From positions 1-64,000 of the forward strand of contig NZ_JAESDI010000006.1 in the NCBI RefSeq assembly GCF_019249215.1: a stretch of 64,000 bases of DNA, read 5' to 3'. The notes below the pieces were generated by a model. It had not been told where the DNA came from, ran no database searches, and worked only from the letters and a program-made list of their open reading frames with translations. This stretch comes from Alteromonas lipotrueae (GTDB taxonomy: Bacteria > Pseudomonadota > Gammaproteobacteria > Enterobacterales > Alteromonadaceae). The position numbers were made by a program, and so were the translations under genes. Shown here in pieces: positions 48,506-58,346 of this stretch. The number at the start of each line of letters is the position of its first letter. Position 1 is the first letter of the stretch.

Positions 48506-49219
48506 ATGAAAATTTTAGCCATAGACACGGCAACAGAAGCCTGTTCAGTAGCACTAAATACCGGTGACGCTGTTGTTTCACGTTTCGAAATTTGCCCACA
48601 GCAACATAGCCAGCGTTTACTGCCTATGTTGGATGAAGTGTTAAAAGATGCAGGGCTTGTTCTGGCCGATTTAGATCTACTAGCGTTTGGGCGAGGCCCA
48701 GGCAGCTTTACCGGCGTGCGCATTGCTACCGGCATGATTCAAGGTTTATCACTAGGTAGTGGATTAAAAGTGGCCGGCGTAAGCACCCTTGCGGCGATGG
48801 CACAGCAAGCGGTAATAAGTAAACAGGCTACTTGGGTAGTGTGTGCTACCGATGCCCGCATGGGCGAAGTGTATTTTGCCATGTATAAGTCCGGCAACGG
48901 ATTATTGAGTGAGGTGATTGCAGAGCAGGTGTGCCCCCCTGAAGCTGCTGTAGAGCTTATCAATGAAGCCATAGCAGCCAATCAAGGTGAGGCTATTGGT
49001 GAGTTTGAGCCTGTTGGTACAGGCTGGCAGGCCTATCCGGCACTTAAAGCATTGCTGTCTGAAGACCATGAAGTGTCTATTGAATTTCCTGATGCGGTTT
49101 ACATGCTTCCACTTGCTGAACAACTCGCGAACAAAGGCGATGTACAAGTGGCCAGTGAGGTAAAACCTGTTTATCTACGAGACAAAGTAACATGGAAAAA
49201 GTTACCGGGCCGCGAATAA
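48506..49219 (+). CDS. tsaB: tRNA threonylcarbamoyladenosine biosynthesis protein TsaB
   Basis: 237 residues; starts MKILAIDTATEACSVAL and contains AFGRGPGSFTGVRIATG, both signatures. Partner of TsaD and TsaE in t6A37 modification of ANN-decoding tRNAs. Co-directional and near-overlapping with yoaA. Confidence 0.97.
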   Translation: MKILAIDTATEACSVALNTGDAVVSRFEICPQQHSQRLLPMLDEVLKDAGLVLADLDLLAFGRGPGSFTGVRIATGMIQGLSLGSGLKVAGVSTLAAMAQQAVISKQATWVVCATDARMGEVYFAMYKSGNGLLSEVIAEQVCPPEAAVELINEAIAANQGEAIGEFEPVGTGWQAYPALKALLSEDHEVSIEFPDAVYMLPLAEQLANKGDVQVASEVKPVYLRDKVTWKKLPGRE

Positions 49220-49503
49220 GGGGGGAAGCCCTCAGGCTGATATACGTTTAAACCACATTCTCTGCCGTTAACTATGTCTTATCCTGCATGGCTCACGATT
49301 AAATAAGGAAGCGTGCAGTAACTGGGCGCGATTTTTGCAGTCGCTTCTTGCAACATAGGCTTCTTGAAGCATAGATTGCAACGTAGCGAACAACATTGAA
49401 CCTTGTATCGCTCAGAAGATGGCTGTTGCGACATTGAAATTCGATGTAGTCGTCTCACTACATATATTAATTGGTTTAATTTAAAAGACTGACACGTTTT
49501 GGT
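49220..49503. other. Intergenic region
   Basis: 284 bases with some imperfect direct repeats of TTCTTG-AACATAG-like pieces (49338-49375). No terminator or gene that I can support. Confidence 0.4.
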
Positions 49504-49806
49504 ATGCATATAACTAACAATTTTTCGATACCTTCATCACATCAATCAGAGCCTTCGCAAGGGCGCGTCGCTAAAGTTAATAAAGATGCGCAGCAGCAGA
49601 GCAATAGTGAGGGGAAGCAGCAGAACAACCATATTGTGGTGGCCCCAGATGCGCAAGGCACCGACAATGCACAGGCTTATCAACGTTTTGTACGTGAAGA
49701 TAGTGCGGGCTATTCTCAACAAGCCATCGCGTCGTATACCAGCTTTGAAAAGCAGCAAGAACGTGAGTCTGTACAAAGCATGTTTGGGGTAGATATTTAT
49801 GCCTAG
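49504..49806 (+). CDS. Hypothetical polar protein, 100 residues
   Basis: Starts MHITNNFSIPSSHQSEPSQG, rich in Q, S and N with a conserved-looking C-terminal part (QAYQRFVREDSAGYSQQAI and VQSMFGVDIYA). No signal peptide or membrane segment. Family not recognised. It lies between tsaB and the slp gene. Confidence 0.65.
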   Translation: MHITNNFSIPSSHQSEPSQGRVAKVNKDAQQQSNSEGKQQNNHIVVAPDAQGTDNAQAYQRFVREDSAGYSQQAIASYTSFEKQQERESVQSMFGVDIYA

Positions 49807-50166
49807 TATTCACATTAAATCAGTGCATTTCTGGCGCAGTATTGCCTTCATTTAACGTCTTCCCACTAAGCGTTATAAAACCTAACTAAACTTTTTGTCA
49901 AAAATCCCGTCTAAAGATTGATAATCTTTTAAATCAATGTTCTTTATGGCATTTGTTATGTATCAATGCTAACTTTTAAGTCAATGTATTCCATCGGTAA
50001 TGGTATTTTTTAATGATTGTCTCGAGTGAATGTGCGGGTTAACAGCCTTACACCGTTACTCAGCGCAATGTGGTTCGATTCGTTACTATTTGTAGTACTA
50101 TATATTTTCTCGGCGCTTAGTTTCAGCTCCAGGTTAAAAGTGCTTAGGCGGCCAAAAGGAGGCTTC
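49807..50166. other. Intergenic region upstream of the slp-type gene
   Basis: 360 AT-rich bases. The frame of the following gene is open back to 50017, but the ribosome binding site and lipoprotein signal place its start at 50167. No other feature identified. Confidence 0.45.
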
Positions 50167-50817
50167 ATGCTGGTTAGAATGTTAGTGATAGTAAGTGTGG
50201 TACTTTTCGCAGGGTGTGCGATTGTGCCAGAAAGCGTAGAGGTGCCTGAAGGTACTGAGCTAGTTTCTTATTCCAAAGCCGTTACCTCTGGCGCCAACGC
50301 ACAAGGTAAAATGGCGCGGTGGGGCGGTGTTATTGTTGGGGTCGAAAATAAGCCAAACAAAACATTCATCGAACTTGTTCATTTTCCACTAAACAACTAT
50401 GGCAAGCCTAACAGTAGTGGCGAAACGGTTGGGCGCTTTAAAGTGCAAATAGACGGTTTTGTTGATCCCATTGTTTTTGAAGAAGGTCGTTCGGCCACGT
50501 TTGTTGGTAAATTGGTACCGCCCACATCAGGCATGGTAGGTGAACAACCATACATATATCCTACAATATTGGCTGATGACTACCACATGTGGCGTAAACA
50601 AGAGGTTTACGACGTGAACATGTATTATTTTGATTATGGTACTGGTTGGTATTCACCGTTTATGCGACACAGACCCTGGGGTTATCCAAGTTATAGAAGA
50701 GTTCGGGTAACTCGCTACGATAATTCTCCGTCTAGTCCTAAACCTATAAAGACGCAATCTAACGTTAACACTATTTCAGGCCCGCATGACAAAATGCGCA
50801 AGGATAAATCGAAATAG
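50167..50817 (+). CDS. Slp family outer-membrane lipoprotein (YeaY-like)
   Basis: 216 residues from the ATG at 50167 with an excellent AAGGAGG. Lipoprotein signal MLVRMLVIVSVVLFAGC (Cys 17). Slp-type core: ARWGGVIVGVENKPNKTFIEL, GRFKVQIDGFVDPIVF and GKLVPPTSG. The position between tsaB and fadD matches E. coli yeaY. Function poorly defined (starvation-induced surface lipoprotein). Confidence 0.9.
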   Translation: MLVRMLVIVSVVLFAGCAIVPESVEVPEGTELVSYSKAVTSGANAQGKMARWGGVIVGVENKPNKTFIELVHFPLNNYGKPNSSGETVGRFKVQIDGFVDPIVFEEGRSATFVGKLVPPTSGMVGEQPYIYPTILADDYHMWRKQEVYDVNMYYFDYGTGWYSPFMRHRPWGYPSYRRVRVTRYDNSPSSPKPIKTQSNVNTISGPHDKMRKDKSK

Positions 50818-50879
50818 GTAGACTACCAGATGAAAATTTTCGTAAAGATAATCGTATTTAAATAAAAATATGTATTTAC

Positions 50880-50913
50880 TAGGGAGGCAGGATTTTGCCT
50901 CCCTATTTTTTTA
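50880..50913 (+). terminator. Terminator after the slp-type gene
   Basis: Stem tagggaggca / tgcctccct with a T run. Confidence 0.9.
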
Positions 50914-50974
50914 TCTGGCAGTATTTTGTTCTGTGTCGGCAATATATTGCCGCCATATTGTGTAAGGGAGCAAC

Positions 50975-51814
50975 ATGATAGAAACTGAATTTACAGCAGG
51001 AAATTTACACTTAGCCGCGCTAGAAAACCAAGGTGCTGGAACCGTAGTAATAGGGCTGCATGGGTATTTAGATAACGCAGAAAGCCTACGATTACTTGCT
51101 CCGTATTTGCAATCTCAACGCTTTATTGCGCTTGATCTTGCTGGGCATGGCCGTTCATCGCACCGACCGATAGGCATGCACTATAATCAAGCTGATTATT
51201 TACAAGACTTGCATGCATTGATAGAAGATCAAGGGTGGGAACAGGTTATACTGTTGGGGCACTCTATGGGCGGCATTTTGGCAACATTATATGCGGGGCT
51301 ATTTCCTGAAAAAGTGAAAGGTGTGATAAGCCTTGATGCGTGTGGCCCCTTAACGTTAGCGGCGAATACTAGCCAACAGCAAATGCGGGACGCCATTCTT
51401 AGCCGCAAGAAAAAACAGCGCAATAAGTTAACCTTGGTTAATTTAGAAGATGCAGTGAAAGCCCGCTGCAAAGTCTCTGATATTCCAGCTGAGCATGCGC
51501 GCGCAATTCTAGAAAGGAATCTTACGCAAGATGCCGGTGGCCATTGTTTTTGGTCGAGCGATCCGCGTCTTCGCACTAAATCTGTGCTTCGTTTAACCGA
51601 AGAACAGGCAGAAAACATCATGAGTGCGATAGTTTGTCCTATACTTTTCGTTGGTGCGTCAAGTAGCTTTAAAACCTTGGACAGTGTTTATGACAAAAGG
51701 CAGTCTTGGTTTAAAAATGCTCGGTTTGAGCAATTAACAGGCGGTCATCATATTCACATGGAAAAAACTGATGAAGTTGGCGTGCTAATCCGTCAGTTTG
51801 TTGAGCAAATGTAA
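50975..51814 (+). CDS. Alpha/beta hydrolase
   Basis: 279 residues; AGGGAG precedes the ATG. Oxyanion region GLHGYLDNAES, nucleophile in LLGHSMGGILATLYAG, and the catalytic His in GGHHIHMEKTD. Similar to MhpC/serine-hydrolase-like esterases of gammaproteobacteria located beside fadD. Cytoplasmic; substrate unknown, acyl esters being plausible. Confidence 0.9.
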   Translation: MIETEFTAGNLHLAALENQGAGTVVIGLHGYLDNAESLRLLAPYLQSQRFIALDLAGHGRSSHRPIGMHYNQADYLQDLHALIEDQGWEQVILLGHSMGGILATLYAGLFPEKVKGVISLDACGPLTLAANTSQQQMRDAILSRKKKQRNKLTLVNLEDAVKARCKVSDIPAEHARAILERNLTQDAGGHCFWSSDPRLRTKSVLRLTEEQAENIMSAIVCPILFVGASSSFKTLDSVYDKRQSWFKNARFEQLTGGHHIHMEKTDEVGVLIRQFVEQM

Positions 51815-51856
51815 ACTGTATAGTTTATTTTTTTTTACACTTCCTATACTATTCGC

Positions 51857-51873
51857 AAGTTATTAGACCAGTT
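51857..51873 (+). promoter_or_regulatory. Candidate FadR operator before fadD
   Basis: The right half GACCAGTT is a perfect match to the FadR consensus (AACTGGTCNGACCAGTT); overall 12 of 16 defined positions match. It lies 61 bases before fadD, just downstream of a TATACT that could be a -10 box. fadR is in the same window. Confidence 0.65.
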
Positions 51874-51933
51874 GCTCAAACGCGCGTGAGACAACACGCG
51901 CCTTTGTGTTAAAAATAAGTGAAGGAGGTTTTG

Positions 51934-53586
51934 GTGGAAAAAACCTGGCTCAAGTTTTACGATCCTCGTGTATCTGCAGAAATTGATGCAGATCGTTACG
52001 CATCCGTTGTCGATATATTCGAACAATCAGTAAAAAAGTTTAAAGACAAAGTTGCGTTTATCAACATGGGTCAGTCGATGACCTTTGGCGAACTCGACAA
52101 ATTATCTGCACAGTATGCTGCTTACTTACAAAATAGTGGGTTGAAGCGTGGTGATGCCGTGGCAATCATGATGCCGAACTTACTACAGTATCCTGTAGCT
52201 ATGTTTGGTGTACTTCGTGCTGGTATGGTTGTGGTTAATGTAAACCCGCTGTATACCGCAAGAGAGTTGAAGCATCAATTAAACGATGCGAATGCAAAGG
52301 CAATTGTTATTGTTGAAAACTTTGCGTGCACTCTTGAAGAAGTGATTAGTGAAACAAATATTCAAGAAGTGTTTCTTACTTCGCTAGGCGATATGTTGCC
52401 TATACCTAAACGTTGGGTAGTGAATGCGGTAGTGAAGTACGTGAAAAAAATGGTACCGGCTTTTAATTTGCCTGCTACCACGTCATTCACCAGCGCGATA
52501 AAGAAAGGGCAATCTTTAACCTACACACGCCCCAATTTAACCAACGATGAACTGGCCTTCTTGCAGTACACAGGTGGAACAACTGGTGTGTCTAAAGGCG
52601 CCATGTTGACGCATCGCAATATGATTGCGAATCTTGAGCAGGTTTCTGGCATTTTAGAAACGGTAATAGAAGAAGGCGAAGACTTTGTGGTAACTGCGTT
52701 GCCGCTTTATCATATATTCGCATTGCTTGCGAACTGCCTGATGTTCCTTAAATACGGTTGCCAAAACTTACTGATTACTAACCCACGAGATATGCCTGGG
52801 TTTGTAAACGAACTGAGCAAATACCCATTCACTATTCTTCCGGGTGTAAATACCTTGTTTAACGGTTTGTTAAACACACCAGGGTTTAGCGAACTTGATT
52901 TTAAGAACTTCAAGTTTGGTTTAGGCGGCGGCATGGCCGTTCAGCGCCCTGTTGCTGAAAAGTGGGAAAAGGTTACCGGTACCGTACTTCTTGAAGGCTA
53001 TGGCCTTACGGAATGTTCACCTGTTGTAACGGTAAACCCACCACAAATTGACGCTTACAAAGGCGCCATTGGTATGCCAGTACCTTCTACCGACATTAAA
53101 CTTCTTGATGATGATGGTAACGAGGTAGAAAAAGGCGAACCAGGTGAGCTTTGGGTGAAAGGCCCGCAGGTGATGAAAGGGTATTTAAACCGCCCAGAAG
53201 CCACCGACGAAATTCTTAAAGATGGCTGGCTTGCCACCGGAGACATCGCCACGGTAGACGATGAAGGTTATTTCTATATTGTTGACCGTAAAAAGGATAT
53301 GATCCTCGTCTCTGGATTCAATGTGTTTCCAAACGAAATTGAAGAAGTGGCTGCTATGCATGACAACATTGTTGAGTCAGCAGCGGTTGGTGTGCCAAAT
53401 GAAGCCAGTGGTGAAGTGGTGAAGTTGTTTGTTGTTCGCAACAACGATTCGCTCACTGCTGAAGCGGTTATTGCGCACTGTAGAGAACACTTAACAGGCT
53501 ATAAAGTGCCTAAGCAGGTAGTCTTCAAAGAAGATCTACCTAAAACCAATGTAGGTAAAATTCTGCGTCGGGAACTACGAGATTAA
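51934..53586 (+). CDS. fadD: Long-chain fatty acid-CoA ligase
   Basis: 550 residues from the GTG at 51934, which has AAGGAGG 5 bases upstream; the GTG at 51919 would place that sequence inside the gene. AMP-binding motifs [28 protein letters not shown] and the LACS motif region [20 protein letters not shown] are intact. It activates exogenous fatty acids to acyl-CoA at the inner membrane. rnd follows, as in E. coli. Confidence 0.96.
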   Translation: MEKTWLKFYDPRVSAEIDADRYASVVDIFEQSVKKFKDKVAFINMGQSMTFGELDKLSAQYAAYLQNSGLKRGDAVAIMMPNLLQYPVAMFGVLRAGMVVVNVNPLYTARELKHQLNDANAKAIVIVENFACTLEEVISETNIQEVFLTSLGDMLPIPKRWVVNAVVKYVKKMVPAFNLPATTSFTSAIKKGQSLTYTRPNLTNDELAFLQYTGGTTGVSKGAMLTHRNMIANLEQVSGILETVIEEGEDFVVTALPLYHIFALLANCLMFLKYGCQNLLITNPRDMPGFVNELSKYPFTILPGVNTLFNGLLNTPGFSELDFKNFKFGLGGGMAVQRPVAEKWEKVTGTVLLEGYGLTECSPVVTVNPPQIDAYKGAIGMPVPSTDIKLLDDDGNEVEKGEPGELWVKGPQVMKGYLNRPEATDEILKDGWLATGDIATVDDEGYFYIVDRKKDMILVSGFNVFPNEIEEVAAMHDNIVESAAVGVPNEASGEVVKLFVVRNNDSLTAEAVIAHCREHLTGYKVPKQVVFKEDLPKTNVGKILRRELRD

Positions 53587-53612
53587 TTCGGTAAGTGAAT
53601 TAGGAAAACTGT

Positions 53613-53638
53613 AGAGCCGGCGTAAGCCGGCTTTTTAT
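53613..53638 (+). terminator. Terminator after fadD
   Basis: Stem GCCGGC / GCCGGC with GTAA loop and T run. Confidence 0.9.
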
Positions 53639-53642
53639 TATT

Positions 53643-54800
53643 ATGCAATATGAATTAGTAACCACCTTTGAAAGACTCGATAGTGTGTGCAACCTTGCCC
53701 AGCAACAAAAAGCGGTAGCGCTAGACACTGAATTTGTTCGCACTAGAACGCTGTCACCTCATCTTGGTTTAATCCAGTTATATGATGGGCATCAGTTAGT
53801 ACTTATCGATCCGCTTGCGATTGATGATCTCTCGCCCTTTGTTGCCTTAATGGAAAATACCAGTGTGGTAAAAGTTCTACACTCGTGCTCAGAAGATCTT
53901 GAGACTTTCCTGACCGCTTTTAACTCCGTACCAACACCCGTATTCGATAGTCAATTTGCGGCGAGTATTTTAGGCTTGGGAGCATCCCTAGGATACGCAA
54001 AGCTGGTGGAGTTGTTGTGCGATGTTAGCCTAGATAAAGGCGAATCTCGTACCGACTGGATAGCACGCCCTTTAAGGGAAGCACAGCTTAGCTATGCGGC
54101 CAACGATGTACTGTATTTATTACCTTGCTACGAACATTTAGTAGAAAAAATAAATGAAGCCGGAAAGTTAGATTGGGTATATCAAGAAATAGCCCAGTTA
54201 GCAGATAAAAAGCGCAGTCAAATGCCGGAAGAATTTGCGTATATGCAGATTAAAAACAACTGGCGTTTATCAAAAGAGCAGCTTACCGTACTACAAGCAC
54301 TTGCCGCATGGCGACTCGCCACTGCCCGTAAAAAAGACATGGCATTGAATTTTGTATTTAAGGAAATACATCTTTATGAAGCTGCGCGTCTAATGCCTTC
54401 AAGCAAATCGGGTCTGTCTCAACTTCACGGTGTGAACCCACAATCGATTAGGCGCTACGGTGAGACTATAATTACGCTAATAAGCGAAGCTCGAGATAAA
54501 TATGCCGCTACTTCTGAGCCACAGAGGTTACCTAAAGTAAGTCGCTTAATTGACGTTGCAAGCTACAAGCAAACATTAGCATCACTAAAAGCCGTGAGCG
54601 ATAAAATTGCCAGCGAAAATAATGTGTCGCCTGAAGTTATAGCGTCTAAAAAACAATTGAACCAGGTGTTAAAATGGTACTGGTTCGACAGTGACGAAAC
54701 CCGAGTGCTAGGCCTTAAGCCAGATGTATTATCTGGTTGGAGAGCGCCGCTATTTGAACCCCATTTAGAAAAGTTACTAGGTAAAAATCCTAGTCTCTAA
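53643..54800 (+). CDS. rnd: Ribonuclease D
   Basis: 385 residues. DEDD exonuclease motifs: ALDTEFVRT, LHSCSEDLETF, and DWIARPLREAQLSYAANDVLYL with the catalytic Tyr/Asp. An HRDC domain follows (EQLTVLQALAAWRLATARKKDMALN). It trims 3' ends of tRNA precursors and other stable RNAs. Confidence 0.97.
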   Translation: MQYELVTTFERLDSVCNLAQQQKAVALDTEFVRTRTLSPHLGLIQLYDGHQLVLIDPLAIDDLSPFVALMENTSVVKVLHSCSEDLETFLTAFNSVPTPVFDSQFAASILGLGASLGYAKLVELLCDVSLDKGESRTDWIARPLREAQLSYAANDVLYLLPCYEHLVEKINEAGKLDWVYQEIAQLADKKRSQMPEEFAYMQIKNNWRLSKEQLTVLQALAAWRLATARKKDMALNFVFKEIHLYEAARLMPSSKSGLSQLHGVNPQSIRRYGETIITLISEARDKYAATSEPQRLPKVSRLIDVASYKQTLASLKAVSDKIASENNVSPEVIASKKQLNQVLKWYWFDSDETRVLGLKPDVLSGWRAPLFEPHLEKLLGKNPSL

Positions 54801-54818
54801 CGTTGAAGAGTTTACGAA

Positions 54819-55118
54819 ATGATGTTGTGCGCGATTTATAAATCACGAAAACACCTAGGCATGTATTTATATGTGCCTAATAAAGACCAATTTGATGATG
54901 TACCTGAAATACTAAAAGAGAAGTTTGGCAAGCCAGAGTTAGTTACGGTGTTATCGTTAGATAAGCACGAGAAACTAGCCGGGGTGGATAAGCAAAAGCT
55001 TGTAAATGAGCTTGAAGAGAAAGGTTTTTACCTTCAAATGCCACCTAAAGAAGACGACTTATTGATGGCCCATCGCACGTCTTTGGGTTTGCAAGCTACA
55101 CCAGATAAAAAGTTTTAA
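54819..55118 (+). CDS. ycgL: YcgL family protein
   Basis: 99 residues; [21 protein letters not shown] and [14 protein letters not shown] are the family signature. Structure known in E. coli, function not. Starts 18 bases after rnd, so the ycg genes are likely co-transcribed with it. Confidence 0.95.
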   Translation: MMLCAIYKSRKHLGMYLYVPNKDQFDDVPEILKEKFGKPELVTVLSLDKHEKLAGVDKQKLVNELEEKGFYLQMPPKEDDLLMAHRTSLGLQATPDKKF

Positions 55119-55120
55119 GC

Positions 55121-56110
55121 ATGGCTAAATGGTTAACTGCATCGCTACTTGCAGTAGCGGGGGTTGTGGCAAGCATTGCTTTTGCCCAAGCCGAAGACAA
55201 AACAGCACAAGGGTTTGCCGAGTACGTAACAGCGTTAAAAGCCGAAGCCCAGCAAAAGGGCTTTGATGAATCATTACTTAACGACGCTTTTAATGATATT
55301 AGTTTCCGCCCAACGGTTATCAAGTCTGATAAAAATCAACCTGAAAAGAAAATTACCCTTGATAGTTACTTAGCCAGTCGTGTGCCTGACTGGAAAGTGC
55401 AACAAGCGGTTGAAATGTACAACAAGCACAAGTCACTGCTTGAAGAGATAGGGCAGAAGTTTCAGGTTCAACCTCGCTTTATTGTTGCGCTGTGGGGTAA
55501 TGAATCGAATTTTGGACGTATTCAGGGTAATTACAGTGTGCTGTCTGCCTTGGCGTCACTCGCGTACGAAGGCCGCCGAGAAAAACTGTTTAAAGACAAC
55601 CTTTTTGCCGCGCTGACTATCCTTGACGAAGGGCATACCAGCGTTGATGCGTTGAAAGGTTCTTGGGCTGGTGCCATGGGGCAAAGCCAATTTATGCCAA
55701 TCTCCTTTTTAAACTACGCGGTAGATTACGATGGTGATGGCAGAAAAGATATATGGCAAACGGAAGCCGATGTTTTTGCTTCTATTGCAAACTACCTATC
55801 ATCAGAAGGGTGGGATAATAACGGCACGTGGGGTAGGCAGGTATCTTTAACTCAGCCTATAAAAGAGTTCGGCCTTTCAAAAAGTCTTTATAAGCCTTTA
55901 GCCGATTGGCAACAAGCTGGCGTTAGACGTTTCGACGGTAGCGATTTGCCAAACGCTGATATTCCGGCTTCTCTTATTATGCCTGATGGCAGCGAAGGGC
56001 GTGTTTATCTTGTTTATAATAATTTTCATACCTTGATGAAATGGAACCGCTCTAGTTACTTTGGTGTGTCGGTAGGTTACCTTTCAGAACGTATAAAGCG
56101 AGGGTATTAA
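55121..56110 (+). CDS. Lytic murein transglycosylase, MltB/SLT_2 type
   Basis: 329 residues with a Sec signal peptide (ending AFAQA, about 25). Catalytic Glu in ALWGNESNFGRIQG; other SLT_2 motifs are GSWAGAMGQSQFMP and DYDGDGRKDIW. No lipobox, unlike MltB itself, so probably soluble periplasmic. It cleaves peptidoglycan glycan strands. Two bases after ycgL. Confidence 0.94.
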   Translation: MAKWLTASLLAVAGVVASIAFAQAEDKTAQGFAEYVTALKAEAQQKGFDESLLNDAFNDISFRPTVIKSDKNQPEKKITLDSYLASRVPDWKVQQAVEMYNKHKSLLEEIGQKFQVQPRFIVALWGNESNFGRIQGNYSVLSALASLAYEGRREKLFKDNLFAALTILDEGHTSVDALKGSWAGAMGQSQFMPISFLNYAVDYDGDGRKDIWQTEADVFASIANYLSSEGWDNNGTWGRQVSLTQPIKEFGLSKSLYKPLADWQQAGVRRFDGSDLPNADIPASLIMPDGSEGRVYLVYNNFHTLMKWNRSSYFGVSVGYLSERIKRGY

Positions 56111-56111
56111 T

Positions 56112-56774
56112 ATGTATCAACATTTAGAACTTCAGGGCAATCCCATTGCATTGCCCACAGGTAAAGTGGCGTGTATTGGTCGCAACTATCTTGATCATAT
56201 TGAAGAAATGAAATCTGTAGTTTCAGCCTCACCCCTGTTGTTTTTAAAACCCAAAGCGGCGTTGTGCGACATGGGCAAACCGCTCAGTATTCCTACCGAC
56301 CAAGGTGAATGCCATAACGAACTAGAAGTTGCTGTGCTGCTAAAGCACACGGTGTCTAAAGCAACAGAAGATGAAGTGTTAGCGGCCATTTGGGGTATTG
56401 GTCTTGGTTTAGATTTAACCTTGCGTGATGTTCAGCGCGAGCTTAAGGCGCAAGGCCAACCCTGGGAACGCGCAAAGTCCTTCGATTTAAGTTGCCCAGT
56501 GTCAGGCTTTGTTCCAATCGATACCATCACTGACTTACAAGATTTACATTTCACGTTAAGTATAAACGGTGAAGTGCGTCAATCAGGGCATACTGCAATG
56601 ATGCTGCACAAAATAGTGCCGTTAATTGCCCACATGTCGCACACTTTTACCCTTGATGCGGGTGATGTGGTGCTAACCGGCACCCCGAGCGGGGTAGGGC
56701 CATTGCTTGCGGGTGACACTATCGAAGCCATCTTACACGATAAAATTACTGTTAATACAAAGGTTGTACGCTAA
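56112..56774 (+). CDS. ycgM: Fumarylacetoacetate hydrolase family protein YcgM
   Basis: 220 residues; opening IGRNYLDHIEEM, metal-ligand motif ECHNELEVAVLL, and LTGTPSGVGPL near the end. FAH-family proteins of this size are oxaloacetate tautomerase/decarboxylase-like hydrolases. Adjacent to ycgL-ycgN as in E. coli. Confidence 0.93.
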   Translation: MYQHLELQGNPIALPTGKVACIGRNYLDHIEEMKSVVSASPLLFLKPKAALCDMGKPLSIPTDQGECHNELEVAVLLKHTVSKATEDEVLAAIWGIGLGLDLTLRDVQRELKAQGQPWERAKSFDLSCPVSGFVPIDTITDLQDLHFTLSINGEVRQSGHTAMMLHKIVPLIAHMSHTFTLDAGDVVLTGTPSGVGPLLAGDTIEAILHDKITVNTKVVR

Positions 56775-57268
56775 TGACTGCCCCTTTTTGGGAAACCAAA
56801 ACCCTTGAAGAAATGAGCCAGAAGGAATGGGAGTCATTATGCGATGGCTGTGCAAAGTGTTGCTTACACAAGTTTATTGATGATGAAAACGAGGAAGCGC
56901 AAGCGCCGACGGATTACATCAATGCCAATGAGCAAATTCATTACACGAATATTGTCTGTTCGCTGCTAAATACAAAAAGTTGTGAATGTACCCAATATGC
57001 GAAGCGAACTGAACTTGTGCCAGACTGCGTTCAGTTAACTAAAGCGAACCTAAAAGATATTTTCTTTATGCCAACTAGCTGCGCTTATCGCCGTCTGCAT
57101 GAAGGGCGAGGTTTGCCGTCTTGGCATCCACTATTAAATAAGGGCAAGAAACATGTGATGCACAAAAATGGCATGTCTGTTCGAAACAAAACGGTGTTTG
57201 AAACCGATGTAGATTTAGACACCTTCGAAGATTATATTGCCATTTGGCCATTGGAAGATTTAGATTAA
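56774..57268 (+). CDS. ycgN: YcgN family (UPF0260) cysteine-cluster protein
   Basis: 164 residues; C-x2-C-x3-C arrangement CDGCAKCCLHKF, then CTQYAKRTELVPDCVQL and the conserved ending ADY-like EDYIAIWPLEDLD. The cysteines are probably metal or Fe-S ligands. Start shares one base with the previous stop. Its end overlaps the convergent acetyltransferase gene by 4 bases (TTAA). Confidence 0.94.
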   Translation: MTAPFWETKTLEEMSQKEWESLCDGCAKCCLHKFIDDENEEAQAPTDYINANEQIHYTNIVCSLLNTKSCECTQYAKRTELVPDCVQLTKANLKDIFFMPTSCAYRRLHEGRGLPSWHPLLNKGKKHVMHKNGMSVRNKTVFETDVDLDTFEDYIAIWPLEDLD

Positions 57269-57813
57269 GCGATAATACTGTAAAGTAGCGCATCTCGTCC
57301 AAAAATGCGTTTGCGGCAAAGTCCTTCTTTTTCAGCACCAATTCTCTCGGCTACGCGCAAACTGGCTTTGTTGTTAGGTTCAATTAGGCATTCCAGTCGG
57401 TGTAAATTCATTTGATTAAAGGCTAATTTCTTTAACGCCTCACAAATGGCCGTTGCTAGGCCTTTTCCACATGAGTCTGAACGAAGCCAATAACCCAAAT
57501 TCGCGGTTAAATGGGTGTGGTGGATATAGTTGATAATTCCCATGCCCAAACAGCGCTCATCGTGCATAAGCAAGTAGGTTAAGCCATAGCCTGACTCGCG
57601 TGCGGCTTCCATCGATTGAATACATTGTTTCGCCAAGGCGGGAGTAACTGGGCACAGTGCAGCACCAAGCCAGGGTTTTACATGGTGAATAGATTGCTGT
57701 GAAGCCTCACACAAGGCTTCAATATGTTTAGGGGCTATGCGCTGTATTGTCACCGGCCCCTGTTCTGTGTGGATTGGAGGGAGCCTAGACGGCAAGATAG
57801 AAAGGTCTATCAA
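57265..57813 (-). CDS. RimJ/RimL-like GNAT acetyltransferase
   Basis: 182 residues. GNAT motifs: LGYWLRSDSCGKGLATAICEAL (acetyl-CoA binding) and HRLECLIEPNNKASLRVAERIG. This is the family of ribosomal-protein Ser/Ala N-acetyltransferases, but the substrate is unknown. The start is a TTG overlapping the dsbB stop (TTGA), which suggests translational coupling; no better start is visible upstream. Confidence 0.88.
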   Translation of the reverse strand: MIDLSILPSRLPPIHTEQGPVTIQRIAPKHIEALCEASQQSIHHVKPWLGAALCPVTPALAKQCIQSMEAARESGYGLTYLLMHDERCLGMGIINYIHHTHLTANLGYWLRSDSCGKGLATAICEALKKLAFNQMNLHRLECLIEPNNKASLRVAERIGAEKEGLCRKRIFGRDALLYSIIA

Positions 57814-58337
57814 AAGGGCTTCTTATCCAGCAATCGGCATGCAAACACAATAGCAAAAACCGCAAAGTAAGCGGCAAAGATAATCTGCATCCATTCAGCC
57901 ATTCCCATTGAAAGAAACTGCCAACTGTCCTCCAAGCAATCACCCTCGGCGGCAAAAATGGCAGGTATCCACTCATGCAATTGCAGCCATGATGGAAAGT
58001 TAGGCACTATTTCGCAGCTGGCGAAAAAAGGGTTTGGTGCATTTAAAATACCAATATGTTCTTTGGCGACTAAAAAGCCCCAGCCAGCAGATACTGCCCA
58101 ACCGGCAAAACCGACCATACGAGTAAGGCCGTTATTTTTAATCAATACAAAAAGTGCTGACAGTACAATGCCGTACATAGCAGTACGTTGGTAAATGCAC
58201 ATGATGCAGGGCTTAAGGCCCATACCATATTGAAAATAAAGTGCGGCTAGTTCTAGCCCCAGAGATGTGGCGAAAAGCACAAGCCATGAAGACTTGTGCT
58301 CTGCCCAGTGACTAATGCGATGTACTACTGAACGCAT
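57810..58337 (-). CDS. dsbB: Disulfide bond formation protein DsbB
   Basis: 175 residues, four transmembrane helices. Redox-active pairs: CIMC in the first periplasmic loop and the second pair as C in FFASCEIV and GDCLED. It reoxidises DsbA and passes electrons to ubiquinone. Located beside nhaB as in E. coli and Vibrio. Confidence 0.97.
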   Translation of the reverse strand: MRSVVHRISHWAEHKSSWLVLFATSLGLELAALYFQYGMGLKPCIMCIYQRTAMYGIVLSALFVLIKNNGLTRMVGFAGWAVSAGWGFLVAKEHIGILNAPNPFFASCEIVPNFPSWLQLHEWIPAIFAAEGDCLEDSWQFLSMGMAEWMQIIFAAYFAVFAIVFACRLLDKKPF

Positions 58338-58346
58338 GTCTAATTC

